A DNA stretch of 29,089 nt from Flavobacterium sp. (GTDB lineage: Bacteria > Bacteroidota > Bacteroidia > Flavobacteriales > Flavobacteriaceae), in the NCBI GenBank assembly GCA_030151255.1, contig JASLED010000089.1:1-29089 (forward strand), given 5' to 3'. Numbering within the stretch: position 1 is the stretch's first letter; each line of letters begins with the position of its first letter. The translations under genes and the position numbers were made by a program. The notes beneath the pieces are model-generated. The model did no database searches and was not told where the DNA came from. It saw only the letters and a program-made list of their open reading frames with translations. This document shows positions 7,288 to 14,444 of this stretch, piece by piece.

Positions 7288-7680
7288 ATGCAATTAGAAA
7301 GTCCAAAAGTAAAAGTACCACAGTCTGCAGAATATATTTTCAATGCATTAACTGATGTAAAAAACTTTGAAAAATTAATGCCAGAATCTATCGCTAAGTT
7401 TGAAGTTACAGGTGATGATTCATTTATTTTTGCATTGAAAGGAATGCCAGAAATAAAACTAAAACAAAAAGATAAAACTGCTTTTTCTAAAGTGGTTTTG
7501 GGTGCAGCAAGTGATAAATTACCTTTTACATTAACAGGTAATATTACAGAAATTGATGCAAATAACGCAGAAGTGCAATTGCTTTTTGAAGGAAACTTTA
7601 ATCCAATGATGGCAATGATGGTAAAAGGACCAATTGGTAAATTTATTGAAGCATTAGCTGGAAATATGAATAAATTATAA
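7288..7680 (+). CDS. SRPBCC-fold small protein
   Basis: A 130-residue protein with the START/Bet v 1-like (SRPBCC) pattern. The opening is VKVPQSAEYIFNALTDVKNFEKLMPES. The middle is an alternating strand region, and the last helix is GPIGKFIEALAGNMNKL. Such folds make a deep cavity for hydrophobic ligands, but no catalytic residues can be named. It follows pyrE by 17 bases and ends at a strong terminator, so it probably shares the pyrE transcript. I know of no direct biochemical link to pyrimidines; the pairing may be only positional. Confidence 0.8.
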   Translation: MQLESPKVKVPQSAEYIFNALTDVKNFEKLMPESIAKFEVTGDDSFIFALKGMPEIKLKQKDKTAFSKVVLGAASDKLPFTLTGNITEIDANNAEVQLLFEGNFNPMMAMMVKGPIGKFIEALAGNMNKL

Positions 7681-7682
7681 TT

Positions 7683-7711
7683 AAAAAAGCCTGACTTTGT
7701 CAGGCTTTTTT
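7683..7711 (+). terminator. Terminator of pyrE-SRPBCC
   Basis: AAAAAAGCCTGAC (7683-7695) pairs with GTCAGGCTTTTTT (7699-7711), 13 bp perfect, loop TTT, ending in a T run. Confidence 0.9.
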
Positions 7712-8056
7712 GTTTAACAACAAACAGAATATTTAACTCAAAATCTTGGAAACAACCCAAAGACTTGTACTTTTTTCATCTTTCTAGTTATTAAACCTAA
7801 CTAAATAATAATTAAAATAATTTTAAAACTAAAAGTGCTTTTAGTTCAGAAGAATTCAACATTACAACAAATACAAAAATTACTCTCAAAGTAAATTGTG
7901 TTAAAATACTTCTTTGAGTAAGTTATAATCTACTATTTTCTTATTTAAAAAATACAGTAAAATTTCTTTCTCATAGCTCTACAAATATCAAAATATAAAC
8001 TATTAGGATAAATACCCCAAATAGGGTATTTTTCAACAAAAAAAACTAATAACGGA
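7712..8056. other. Noncoding stretch between convergent units
   Basis: 345 bases, very AT-rich, with no supported gene. It holds a small palindrome CTAAAAGTGCTTTTAG near 7828-7845, a loose CTCAAAG/CTTTGAG pair around 7886-7917 and the hairpin at 8011-8030. I see no RNA gene. Confidence 0.6.
8011..8030 (-). terminator. Weak hairpin downstream of the PAS-LuxR gene
   Basis: AATACCC (8011-8017) pairs with GGGTATT (8024-8030). On the minus strand it lies 26 bases past the stop at 8057, but the following U tract is poor. Confidence 0.3.
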
Positions 8057-8767
8057 TTACTCAAAACTTGAAATACTCAATCTTTTTATAATTTCAATAA
8101 AACTGCTTGCGTTAGCTTTTGTTAAAATATTTTTTCGATGCGTAATTACTGTGTTTTTACTAATATTTAAACGATTGGCAATTTGCACACTGTTTAACCC
8201 TTCTTTGATAAGATTTAAGATCTCTAATTCACGCTGTGTCAAATTATACGAATTTTGTTCGTCTATATAAATATTTTGAGATTTATCTAAAATTCGATAA
8301 TCTTTCTTTTGTCTATCTTCAGTATCTTCAATACGCTTATGTATAACAAAAGTTTTTGTCAAATGTCCGCTATCATTTACCTCAATTGCTTGGCATTGTT
8401 GTAAAATGCGAATATATTTTCCTTCTTCTGTTTTAATTCGATAAGAATATGATAAAATATATTTGAAATGCTCGTGAAAAAGTAATTTGTTGGTAAAATG
8501 TAAACCTCTTTCTTCTGAAGCAAAAAAACGAGATACATCTTCAGGATGAATAATACTGATTAACTTTTCTACATTAAATGAATCTGTAGGATAACCTGTA
8601 ATTGTTTCGAAAGCATTATTTACGTACAAAATAGTATTATCAAAACAATCAAAAATGAAAAAATAACTTTGAATATTTTCTTTGAATTTATCTTTATTAT
8701 CTATTTCCGATTTTGATTTTTGACTTTGCAATAAAGTATCCCATTGATTTGAAGAAACGTTACTCAT
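8057..8767 (-). CDS. PAS-domain LuxR-type transcriptional regulator
   Basis: Probably a cytoplasmic DNA-binding regulator that senses a signal through a PAS domain. The 236 residues start with about 30 polar residues. Then comes a PAS fold (about 33-148) with IFDCFDNTILYVNNAFETITGYP and HPEDVSRFFASEERG, followed by a PAC-like region with SYRIKTEEGKYIRILQQ. The C-terminal LuxR/GerE helix-turn-helix (about 175-232) reads LTQRELEILNLIKEGLNSVQIANRLNISKNTV in its core. There is no receiver domain, kinase or membrane segment. No heme- or flavin-binding residue can be named in the PAS domain. The gene stands alone, so its targets are unknown. Confidence 0.85.
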   Translation of the reverse strand: MSNVSSNQWDTLLQSQKSKSEIDNKDKFKENIQSYFFIFDCFDNTILYVNNAFETITGYPTDSFNVEKLISIIHPEDVSRFFASEERGLHFTNKLLFHEHFKYILSYSYRIKTEEGKYIRILQQCQAIEVNDSGHLTKTFVIHKRIEDTEDRQKKDYRILDKSQNIYIDEQNSYNLTQRELEILNLIKEGLNSVQIANRLNISKNTVITHRKNILTKANASSFIEIIKRLSISSFE

Positions 8768-8943
8768 AGCTCACAATTAATAATATATTCATAATAAGTG
8801 GACAATTGTTGCTTGCAAAAATAATTTTAATTCAATGATTTCACATCAATAAATCAAAAAAAATTAGCCAATTTAACAAAATTTAAGATTTACAAAATCT
8901 ATATGCTTCTTTTTACTTTTCAGTAAAAAAATATTCTAATAAT

Positions 8944-8979
8944 AAAAAGGACAAAAAACATAATGTATTTGTCCTTTTT
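8944..8979 (-). terminator. Terminator of the lipoprotein gene
   Basis: AAAAAGGACAAA (8944-8955) pairs with TTTGTCCTTTTT (8968-8979), 12 bp perfect, 14 bases past the stop at 8994. Symmetric A and T runs make it work in either direction. Confidence 0.85.
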
Positions 8980-8993
8980 GCAATCAAGTTGAA

Positions 8994-9746
8994 TTATTTA
9001 AATTCAACTGTATATTCTAATATTTTTGGATTATCAATTATTTTTGCAAGTGAAAAAGTTTTCTGAAACGATTTTCTGTCACTACTTATTACTGCATCTG
9101 GATACGAAACCGAAACAATAGGTTGATTAAAATTTACTTTTAACTTATAACTAAACATAGTTCCCATTATCCCTAAAGTTGAATTTTTTACAGATGAAGT
9201 AGCTTCAACTTTTCGTTTAAACATTTTTTTGGTTTGCTCAAATCTACTTTCGGTAAAAAACTCTGGCGCTTGGCTTTCAAACAACATTTTATTGTCTTTT
9301 GTATATTTTGCCATAACTTCATTCAACTGTTTTAAACTGGCTAACGACTTATTTAACTCCGAAATATTTTTTGTTTTGATAATAAATTGTAAAATTCCTT
9401 TTATGTCGGTAAGTTCAACTTTAAAACGCAAATTTTCTGTATCCTTCAACAACTTCGGATTAGCTTTTAAAATACTATCTTTTTCCTGTTCTGGATTTTT
9501 TTCTTTTAATAAAGCAATATCTAAAAACTGTTCTACCGATAATTCTTCTCCGTTAATTACATTCAACATTTTAATGTTTTCATTCAACATTTTTTCTCTG
9601 TTTGGTATCATGTCTAACATATCAGTAAAATCAATGTTTAATACCAAATCATTCGCTCCATCATTTTTCACCGTCATCTCTTCTGTTGTAACACAAGATT
9701 GTAAACTAAATAATATAGCTATTGCAAATAACCAAAGTTTTTTCAT
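8994..9746 (-). CDS. Lipoprotein of unknown function, 250 aa
   Basis: No family recognised. A clear lipoprotein signal is present: MKKLWLFAIAILFSLQSC with lipidation cysteine C18, followed by VTTEEM. The mature part has an N-terminal sandwich-like region and a long, mostly helical charged middle (about 45-150, rich in K, E, L and N). The last 60 residues are beta-rich (YKLKVNFNQPIVSVSYPDAVIS). This resembles lipoproteins that carry a simple-sugar or peptide-independent scaffold, but that is not an assignment. It is monocistronic, with its own predicted promoter and terminator, and is divergent from lipA across 211 bases. Confidence 0.8.
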   Translation of the reverse strand: MKKLWLFAIAILFSLQSCVTTEEMTVKNDGANDLVLNIDFTDMLDMIPNREKMLNENIKMLNVINGEELSVEQFLDIALLKEKNPEQEKDSILKANPKLLKDTENLRFKVELTDIKGILQFIIKTKNISELNKSLASLKQLNEVMAKYTKDNKMLFESQAPEFFTESRFEQTKKMFKRKVEATSSVKNSTLGIMGTMFSYKLKVNFNQPIVSVSYPDAVISSDRKSFQKTFSLAKIIDNPKILEYTVEFK

Positions 9747-9761
9747 TTGTTTGTTTTCTTA

Positions 9762-9769
9762 CAAAAGTA
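9762..9769 (-). promoter_or_regulatory. Predicted -7 element (TACTTTTG) for the lipoprotein gene
   Basis: On the minus strand 9769-9762 reads TACTTTTG, matching TAnnTTTG, 15 bases before the ATG at 9746. Confidence 0.4.
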
Positions 9770-9929
9770 TTGAATAAATTATTGGGTACAATTGAACGAA
9801 ACGCAAATAATTTTACAGAAATATCCCATTTACATTTATAAAAATAATACTATCTAAAATTAAAAATTTGATCTATTATAAATAGAATTTAAAATTTAGA
9901 AAAACAACGCTTAAAAATGAACTTTTAAG

Positions 9930-9937
9930 TATATTTG
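9930..9937 (+). promoter_or_regulatory. Predicted -7 element (TATATTTG) for lipA
   Basis: TATATTTG matches TAnnTTTG, 20 bases before the lipA ATG at 9958. A small inverted repeat TTAAAA...TTTTAA overlaps its upstream side (9911-9928). Confidence 0.45.
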
Positions 9938-9957
9938 TTTTTTGATAAAATGAAGAC

Positions 9958-10830
9958 ATGGATACAATTTTAGATAAAAATATACAGGCTCAACCAAAAC
10001 CAAAATGGCTACGTGTAAAATTACCAACAGGTAAAAAATATACAGAACTAAGAGGATTAGTTGATAAGTATAAACTACATACAATTTGTACATCGGGTAG
10101 TTGTCCTAATATGGGAGAATGTTGGGGAGAAGGAACTGCAACTTTTATGATATTAGGAAATATTTGCACGCGTTCTTGCGGTTTTTGTGGTGTAAAAACA
10201 GGACGCCCAGAAACAGTAGATTGGGATGAACCAGAAAAAGTAGCTCGATCAATTAAATTAATGAATATCAAACACGCAGTAATTACCAGCGTAGATAGAG
10301 ACGATATAAAAGACGGAGGTTCTATTATTTGGGCAGAAACTGTAAAAGCAGTACGTAGAATTAGCCCAGGAACAACAATGGAAACATTGATTCCAGATTT
10401 TCAAGGTATCGAAAGAAACATTGACAGAATACTTGAAGTTGCTCCTGAAGTAATTTCTCACAATATGGAAACAGTAAAAAGGTTAACAAGAGAAGTGAGA
10501 ATTCAGGCAAAATACGAACGTAGCTTGGCTGTATTAAAATATTTAAAAGACAACGGCGCTAAAAGAACAAAATCAGGTATTATGCTAGGGCTTGGAGAAA
10601 CCGAAGAAGAGGTAATTCAAACCATGCATGACTTAAAAGCTGTTGGATTAGATGTATTAACTATTGGACAATATTTACAACCAAGTAAAAAACATCTTCC
10701 TGTAAAAGAATTTATCACGCCAGAACAATTCGAGAAATACGAAAAAATTGGTTTAGAATTAGGTTTCAGACACGTAGAAAGTGGCGCATTAGTTCGTTCT
10801 TCTTATAAAGCACAAAAGCATATTTTATAA
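9958..10830 (+). CDS. lipA: Lipoyl synthase
   Basis: A radical SAM enzyme that inserts two sulfurs into protein-bound octanoyl chains to make lipoyl groups for the 2-oxoacid dehydrogenases and glycine cleavage system. The 290 residues contain both clusters. The auxiliary, sulfur-donating cluster uses C44, C49 and C55 (CTSGSCPNMGEC). The radical SAM cluster uses C70, C74 and C77 (CTRSCGFC). The C-terminal RSSY motif is present in GALVRSSYKA. The start at 9958 gives a normal N-terminus, and the other nearby ATG (9950) is out of frame. A hairpin terminator follows 9 bases after the stop, before gap. Confidence 0.95.
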   Translation: MDTILDKNIQAQPKPKWLRVKLPTGKKYTELRGLVDKYKLHTICTSGSCPNMGECWGEGTATFMILGNICTRSCGFCGVKTGRPETVDWDEPEKVARSIKLMNIKHAVITSVDRDDIKDGGSIIWAETVKAVRRISPGTTMETLIPDFQGIERNIDRILEVAPEVISHNMETVKRLTREVRIQAKYERSLAVLKYLKDNGAKRTKSGIMLGLGETEEEVIQTMHDLKAVGLDVLTIGQYLQPSKKHLPVKEFITPEQFEKYEKIGLELGFRHVESGALVRSSYKAQKHIL

Positions 10831-10839
10831 TTTCAATAT

Positions 10840-10870
10840 ATGGTCGCCTATGGGCGACCATCTTCTTTTT
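10840..10870 (+). terminator. Terminator or attenuator between lipA and gap
   Basis: ATGGTCGCC (10840-10848) pairs perfectly with GGCGACCAT (10853-10861), loop TATG, followed by CTTCTTTTT. Only 15 bases remain before the gap start at 10877, so some read-through into gap, or a gap promoter inside lipA or the hairpin, is likely. Confidence 0.7.
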
Positions 10871-10876
10871 AAGACA

Positions 10877-11890
10877 ATGAAAAAAATTAGAGTTGCAATT
10901 AATGGATTTGGACGTATCGGACGTAATCTATTTAAATTACTATATAACCATCCTTCTATAGAAGTAGTAGCAATAAATGACTTAGCCGATGTAAAAACAA
11001 TGGCTCATTTACTAAAATACGATAGTATTCATGGTATTTTTCAAGCAGAAGTAAAAAGTACAGAAAACCAATTAATTATCGATAATCAACCTGTTGCCTA
11101 TTTCAGTCAAAAAGAAATTGCTGATTTACCATGGACTGAATTAGCAATCGATTATGTAATTGAATCTACTGGAAAAAGAAAAACTTCAGCTTTGTTGCAA
11201 GAACACTTAACACAAGGGGCTAAAAAAGTGATCCTTTCTGTTCCACCAGAAGACAACGAAATTAAAACGATTGTTTTAGGCGTAAACGAACATATTTTGA
11301 CAGGTGATGAACTAATTGTTTCCAACGCAAGTTGTACAACCAACAATGCGGCACCAATGGTAAAGATCATCAAAGAACTTTGCGGAATGGAACAAGCGTA
11401 TATTACAACTGTTCATTCCTATACAACTGACCAAAGCTTGCACGATCAGCCTCATAAAGACCTGAGAAGAGCAAGGGGCGCTGCACAATCCATTGTACCA
11501 ACCACAACAGGTGCTGCCAAAGCATTGAGCAAAATATTTCCTGAATACGAAGGAAAAATTGGCGGTGGTGGAATTCGCGTTCCTGTGCCAGATGGCTCCT
11601 TAACAGATATTACTTGCTATGTAAAAAGAGAAGTAACTATTGAAGAAATTAATGCTGCTTTTCAAAAAGCATCTACAAATGGTTTAAAAGGAATTTTAGC
11701 GTATACTGATGAGCCAATCGTTTCGGTAGATGTTTTAGGCAATACGCATTCTTGTGTGTTTGATTCTCAACTTACTTCTGTTTTAGATAAAATGGTAAAA
11801 GTTGTGGGATGGTATGATAATGAAATTGGATATTCTTCTCGATTAATTGATTTGATTTTATATATGGATCAGATTGATCAAAATAAATAA
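10877..11890 (+). CDS. gap: Type I glyceraldehyde-3-phosphate dehydrogenase
   Basis: Oxidises and phosphorylates glyceraldehyde 3-phosphate to 1,3-bisphosphoglycerate with NAD(P). The frame is open from 10850, but those bases lie in the hairpin, so the start is the ATG at 10877 (MKKIRVAINGFGRIGRNLFK), giving 337 residues. The Rossmann motif INGFGRIGR is at about 8-16. The catalytic motif is SNASCTTNN with nucleophile C153 and partner H180 (TTVHSYTTDQ). RRARGAAQSIVPTTTGAAKA and VPVPDGSLTD are also present. The usual second cysteine of ASCTTNC is replaced by asparagine, which is not essential for catalysis. Whether it serves glycolysis or gluconeogenesis cannot be read. The YdeI-like gene follows after 2 bases. 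Confidence 0.93.
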   Translation: MKKIRVAINGFGRIGRNLFKLLYNHPSIEVVAINDLADVKTMAHLLKYDSIHGIFQAEVKSTENQLIIDNQPVAYFSQKEIADLPWTELAIDYVIESTGKRKTSALLQEHLTQGAKKVILSVPPEDNEIKTIVLGVNEHILTGDELIVSNASCTTNNAAPMVKIIKELCGMEQAYITTVHSYTTDQSLHDQPHKDLRRARGAAQSIVPTTTGAAKALSKIFPEYEGKIGGGGIRVPVPDGSLTDITCYVKREVTIEEINAAFQKASTNGLKGILAYTDEPIVSVDVLGNTHSCVFDSQLTSVLDKMVKVVGWYDNEIGYSSRLIDLILYMDQIDQNK

Positions 11891-11892
11891 TT

Positions 11893-12447
11893 ATGTGGGA
11901 AAAAGAACTTGAAGTTATCGCATCTATCTTTAAGGAAGAAGGAATGCAAGCTCAAGTAAAATGGGGCGCCGACATTTATTACCATAATAACGAAATGGTA
12001 GTAGCTGCAGGTGGCTTTAAAAATTACTTTAGCATTTGGTTCTATAAAGGTGTTTTTCTAAAAGACGAAGCCGATAAATTAATCAATGCACAGGAAGGTA
12101 AAACAAAAGGTTTACGTCAATGGCGATTTACTTCTATGGATGAAATTGATGTGGAGCTTATTCGGGCTTATGTAAAAGAAGCGATGTACATTGCCGAACA
12201 AAAAATGGCATTGCCTACAAATGAAGATACCGCTCCTTTAACTTCTCCTTTTTTTGAAACCTATATGCAAAAAAATCAACGCTTGAACGAACAGTTTACT
12301 GCTTTAGCTCCTTACAAGCAAAAAGAATATTTAGAGCATTTTGAACAAGCCAAACGAGAAGCTACAAAAATTAGCCGCATCGAAAAAGCAATTCCTCTTA
12401 TTTTGGAAGGAAAAGGTTTGAATGATAAATACAAAAAACAGCCATAA
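11893..12447 (+). CDS. DUF1801/OmdA (YdeI-like) protein
   Basis: A 184-residue cytoplasmic protein. The first ~110 residues look like DUF1801 (WEKELEVIASIFKEEGMQAQVKWGADIYYHNNEMVVAAGGFKNYFSIWFYKGVFL in overlapping short pieces). The last ~55 residues match the OmdA segment (YKQKEYLEHFEQAKREATKIS, then RIEKAIPLILEGKGLNDKY). Family members such as YdeI have been linked to tolerance of bacteriocins or host peptides, but the biochemical activity is unknown. It starts 2 bases after the gap stop, so it is translated from the same message. Its stop codon lies inside the terminator stem. Confidence 0.8.
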   Translation: MWEKELEVIASIFKEEGMQAQVKWGADIYYHNNEMVVAAGGFKNYFSIWFYKGVFLKDEADKLINAQEGKTKGLRQWRFTSMDEIDVELIRAYVKEAMYIAEQKMALPTNEDTAPLTSPFFETYMQKNQRLNEQFTALAPYKQKEYLEHFEQAKREATKISRIEKAIPLILEGKGLNDKYKKQP

Positions 12448-12470
12448 AATTAATTTTATGGCTGTTTTTT
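12433..12470. terminator. 38-bp perfect palindromic terminator, shared by convergent genes
   Basis: Positions 12433-12450 are the exact complement of 12453-12470, with only TA between them. A6 and T6 runs lie at the ends, so it works for both the YdeI-like gene and the convergent SWIM gene (stop at 12490). The TAA stop of the YdeI-like gene is at 12445-12447, inside the left arm. Confidence 0.9.
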
Positions 12471-12489
12471 GTATAAAATAATAATTCTA

Positions 12490-13545
12490 CTATCCATCCC
12501 ACATCGAAACATAAGAATCTCTAAGATTTGAATTTAAAAAAGGAGCTAAATCATCATAAAAATCGTAATGAAGCGCTACTTCCTTGATAAAACTCATCCA
12601 TTCTTCTCTAAAATAATAACGAATAACGGTACTTTTCAAAATAGCTTCACGCAAAGCAGCAGCAAAAAACTCTTGTTGTGTTACAGAGCCACTATAGTAA
12701 ATTTGCTTTACTATAGTACAGTTAAGCGCCCGACTAACAAACTCTTTATCGAAAATTTGTTGAAGAAGTAATGTTATTTTTTCTTCCCAAATTTTTCTTT
12801 CCTGAATATTATTAATCGTTAAAGCAAACCACGAAGTGTAACTTTCATAAAAATCATTAAATCTTTTGCTATGATGGATTATTCCATTGTCGAATGCCAA
12901 CATAGAAGTTATTGTCTCTGCATAAATTTCATACGCAATTGGCTGATGAATATGAACGGTAACAAAATCATTAATTGGCTGAAAAGCAATAGCCAAAGTA
13001 TCCAATATTTTTTTGATTTTTACTCCTTCTAATGTTTTTCGCTTACCTGCAAAAGCTGTAAAAGTTTCTATCATTAACTTCTTAACTTCTTCTCTCGTAT
13101 ATTCCTTTTGTCCTTCAGAGAAAGTAATGATAAATTGCTGCTCTATATTTTTATTTTTCTTAAAAACCTCTTCCATCCATGTGGTTAATTCAGCTTTACT
13201 CAACGAATCCAACAAACTTTTACTAATGCTTGTTTTGGTAATTGGTCGTTTGGATTTAATCGTTTTTTTTACGGGCTTGGTTGGTTGATTCTTATTGGCA
13301 AGTTGATACCAAACTGTTTTTTGATGCAAGCAGTAAATTACATCCTCTTTACAATCGCAAGTACTTGAGAAAACAGCTCCGTTGACTAATTGAACTTGTA
13401 CATCATGACTTTCTTCTCCTTCATCAACAAAGGCAACATAACAATCTTTTTCCTCCTCATCTAATTCACGAACAAACAAAGCTGTTAATTGCTTTATTTC
13501 CGCACTTTTTAATGTTTTTAGCCAATATTTTAATGATTCTTTCAT
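12490..13545 (-). CDS. SWIM zinc-finger protein, 351 aa
   Basis: A soluble protein with a SWIM-type zinc site near its N-terminus: C63 and C65 (CDC), then C72 and H74 (CLH), fitting CxC-xn-CxH. A basic linker (KPVKKTIKSKRP) follows, then a mostly helical C-terminal part of about 250 residues that I cannot assign. SWIM fingers are thought to bind DNA or proteins and often sit at the front of SNF2-type helicases. No helicase motifs follow here, and no helicase gene is adjacent. It is monocistronic, converging on the gap operon. It could be a stand-alone family member rather than a truncated helicase, because the C-terminal part is well formed and the frame is clean. Confidence 0.7.
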   Translation of the reverse strand: MKESLKYWLKTLKSAEIKQLTALFVRELDEEEKDCYVAFVDEGEESHDVQVQLVNGAVFSSTCDCKEDVIYCLHQKTVWYQLANKNQPTKPVKKTIKSKRPITKTSISKSLLDSLSKAELTTWMEEVFKKNKNIEQQFIITFSEGQKEYTREEVKKLMIETFTAFAGKRKTLEGVKIKKILDTLAIAFQPINDFVTVHIHQPIAYEIYAETITSMLAFDNGIIHHSKRFNDFYESYTSWFALTINNIQERKIWEEKITLLLQQIFDKEFVSRALNCTIVKQIYYSGSVTQQEFFAAALREAILKSTVIRYYFREEWMSFIKEVALHYDFYDDLAPFLNSNLRDSYVSMWDG

Positions 13546-14444
13546 TCTATACTTTTCAACTTTATAAATAATAAACTCTCTGTAAATTTAATGGCTTATT
13601 ATTGAAGTTATCTTGACTTTTATAAAATATTGAAATTTTACAGTTATCTTATTAAAATAACTTAAAAATACCTTATACCAAGTATTTTGAATAAATAAGA
13701 AACAATTAAATATAATTGCAAATTTACAACTAAACACCTTGATAAAATCTAAATTATTAATTCAACTACTTTAGTTTTTTTATTTTGTATTAAATATTTT
13801 TTTTAAACAGTTCAATTATGGTAGAAAAATAGCTATCAATCAACTTCTTTCTCAAACTAACTAGAGAGAAAATCGATTAAAGATATATTGCATATTTTAA
13901 ATAATCAGTGAATAAGAATTTATAGTTCCAATATTGATGCGAAAATATCACTAATCTTTACTTTATGTTCAATCCGTAGATTGATTATTCTGTTAAATTC
14001 TATGTTAATAAATGCTGTTTTTGTTATAATTGTAATTTTATATATTGTTGTTTAATTATTATTTTAAGTAGTGATTTACCATTTAATAAGTTTATTTTTA
14101 ATTTATTTATAATTAAAATTGGATTTTAATTATGATTATGTTTTTGTATTTTATCTTTAATTATCACTTTTGTTTCCGCACTTTTAAAAAAGCACTTTTC
14201 ATTACTTAAATAGAATTAATTTTACATTGTTAGTGTTTCAAAAACGAATAATGTAGAGTATTATATTTTACTGTTTATCAAAATGTATTTACTTCAATTT
14301 TGATAACTATAAATAATTTAGTTATAGATAAATTATTGAATTATAGTTTGCTAAGTAAATAGTAAAATAACAATATAAGAAACCAAAAACTTGTATAGTT
14401 TCTTTTTGAATGCGACGTTTTTAAATTATTTATATTGGTTCAGT
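13546..14444. other. Long AT-rich noncoding region upstream of the uptake operon
   Basis: About 900 bases with no supported gene. Composition is extremely AT-rich, with homopolymer and TTTAATT-like runs. Visible structure is limited to the inverted repeats at 14303-14325 (ATAACTA/TAGTTAT) and 14377-14404 (AAGAAAC/GTTTCTT). I found no Fur box of the classical 19-bp form, no cobalamin riboswitch signature and no tRNA. The longest hydrophobic mini-frame (ATG at 14002, 17 codons) is not convincing. Confidence 0.6.
14303..14325. promoter_or_regulatory. Inverted repeat, candidate operator of the uptake operon
   Basis: ATAACTA (14303-14309) and TAGTTAT (14319-14325) are perfect complements, nine bases apart, about 120 bases before the receptor start. 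Spacing fits a dimeric repressor, but the regulator is unknown and AT-rich sequence makes chance matches likely. Confidence 0.3.

Noticed and set aside
7272..7760. 162-codon open frame on the minus strand over the SRPBCC gene
   Set aside because: Antisense shadow: it overlaps a well-formed gene and its terminator, and its product has no coherent pattern.
9229..9777. 182-codon open frame opposite the lipoprotein gene
   Set aside because: Antisense shadow of a gene with a clear lipoprotein signal, promoter and terminator.
10850..10876. Earlier GAPDH start
   Set aside because: These bases form the terminator loop and right arm; the ATG at 10877 gives the canonical N-terminus.
14002..14055. 17-codon hydrophobic frame upstream of the uptake operon
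   Set aside because: Too short, with no promoter or conserved feature; expected by chance in T-rich DNA.
14391..14444. Earlier start of the TonB receptor
   Set aside because: The added residues would put 18 hydrophobic residues before a proper signal peptide; the ATG at 14445 fits better.
13546..14444. Fur box or cobalamin riboswitch upstream of the receptor
   Set aside because: No GATAATGATAATCATTATC-like site and no conserved B12-box sequence could be found.
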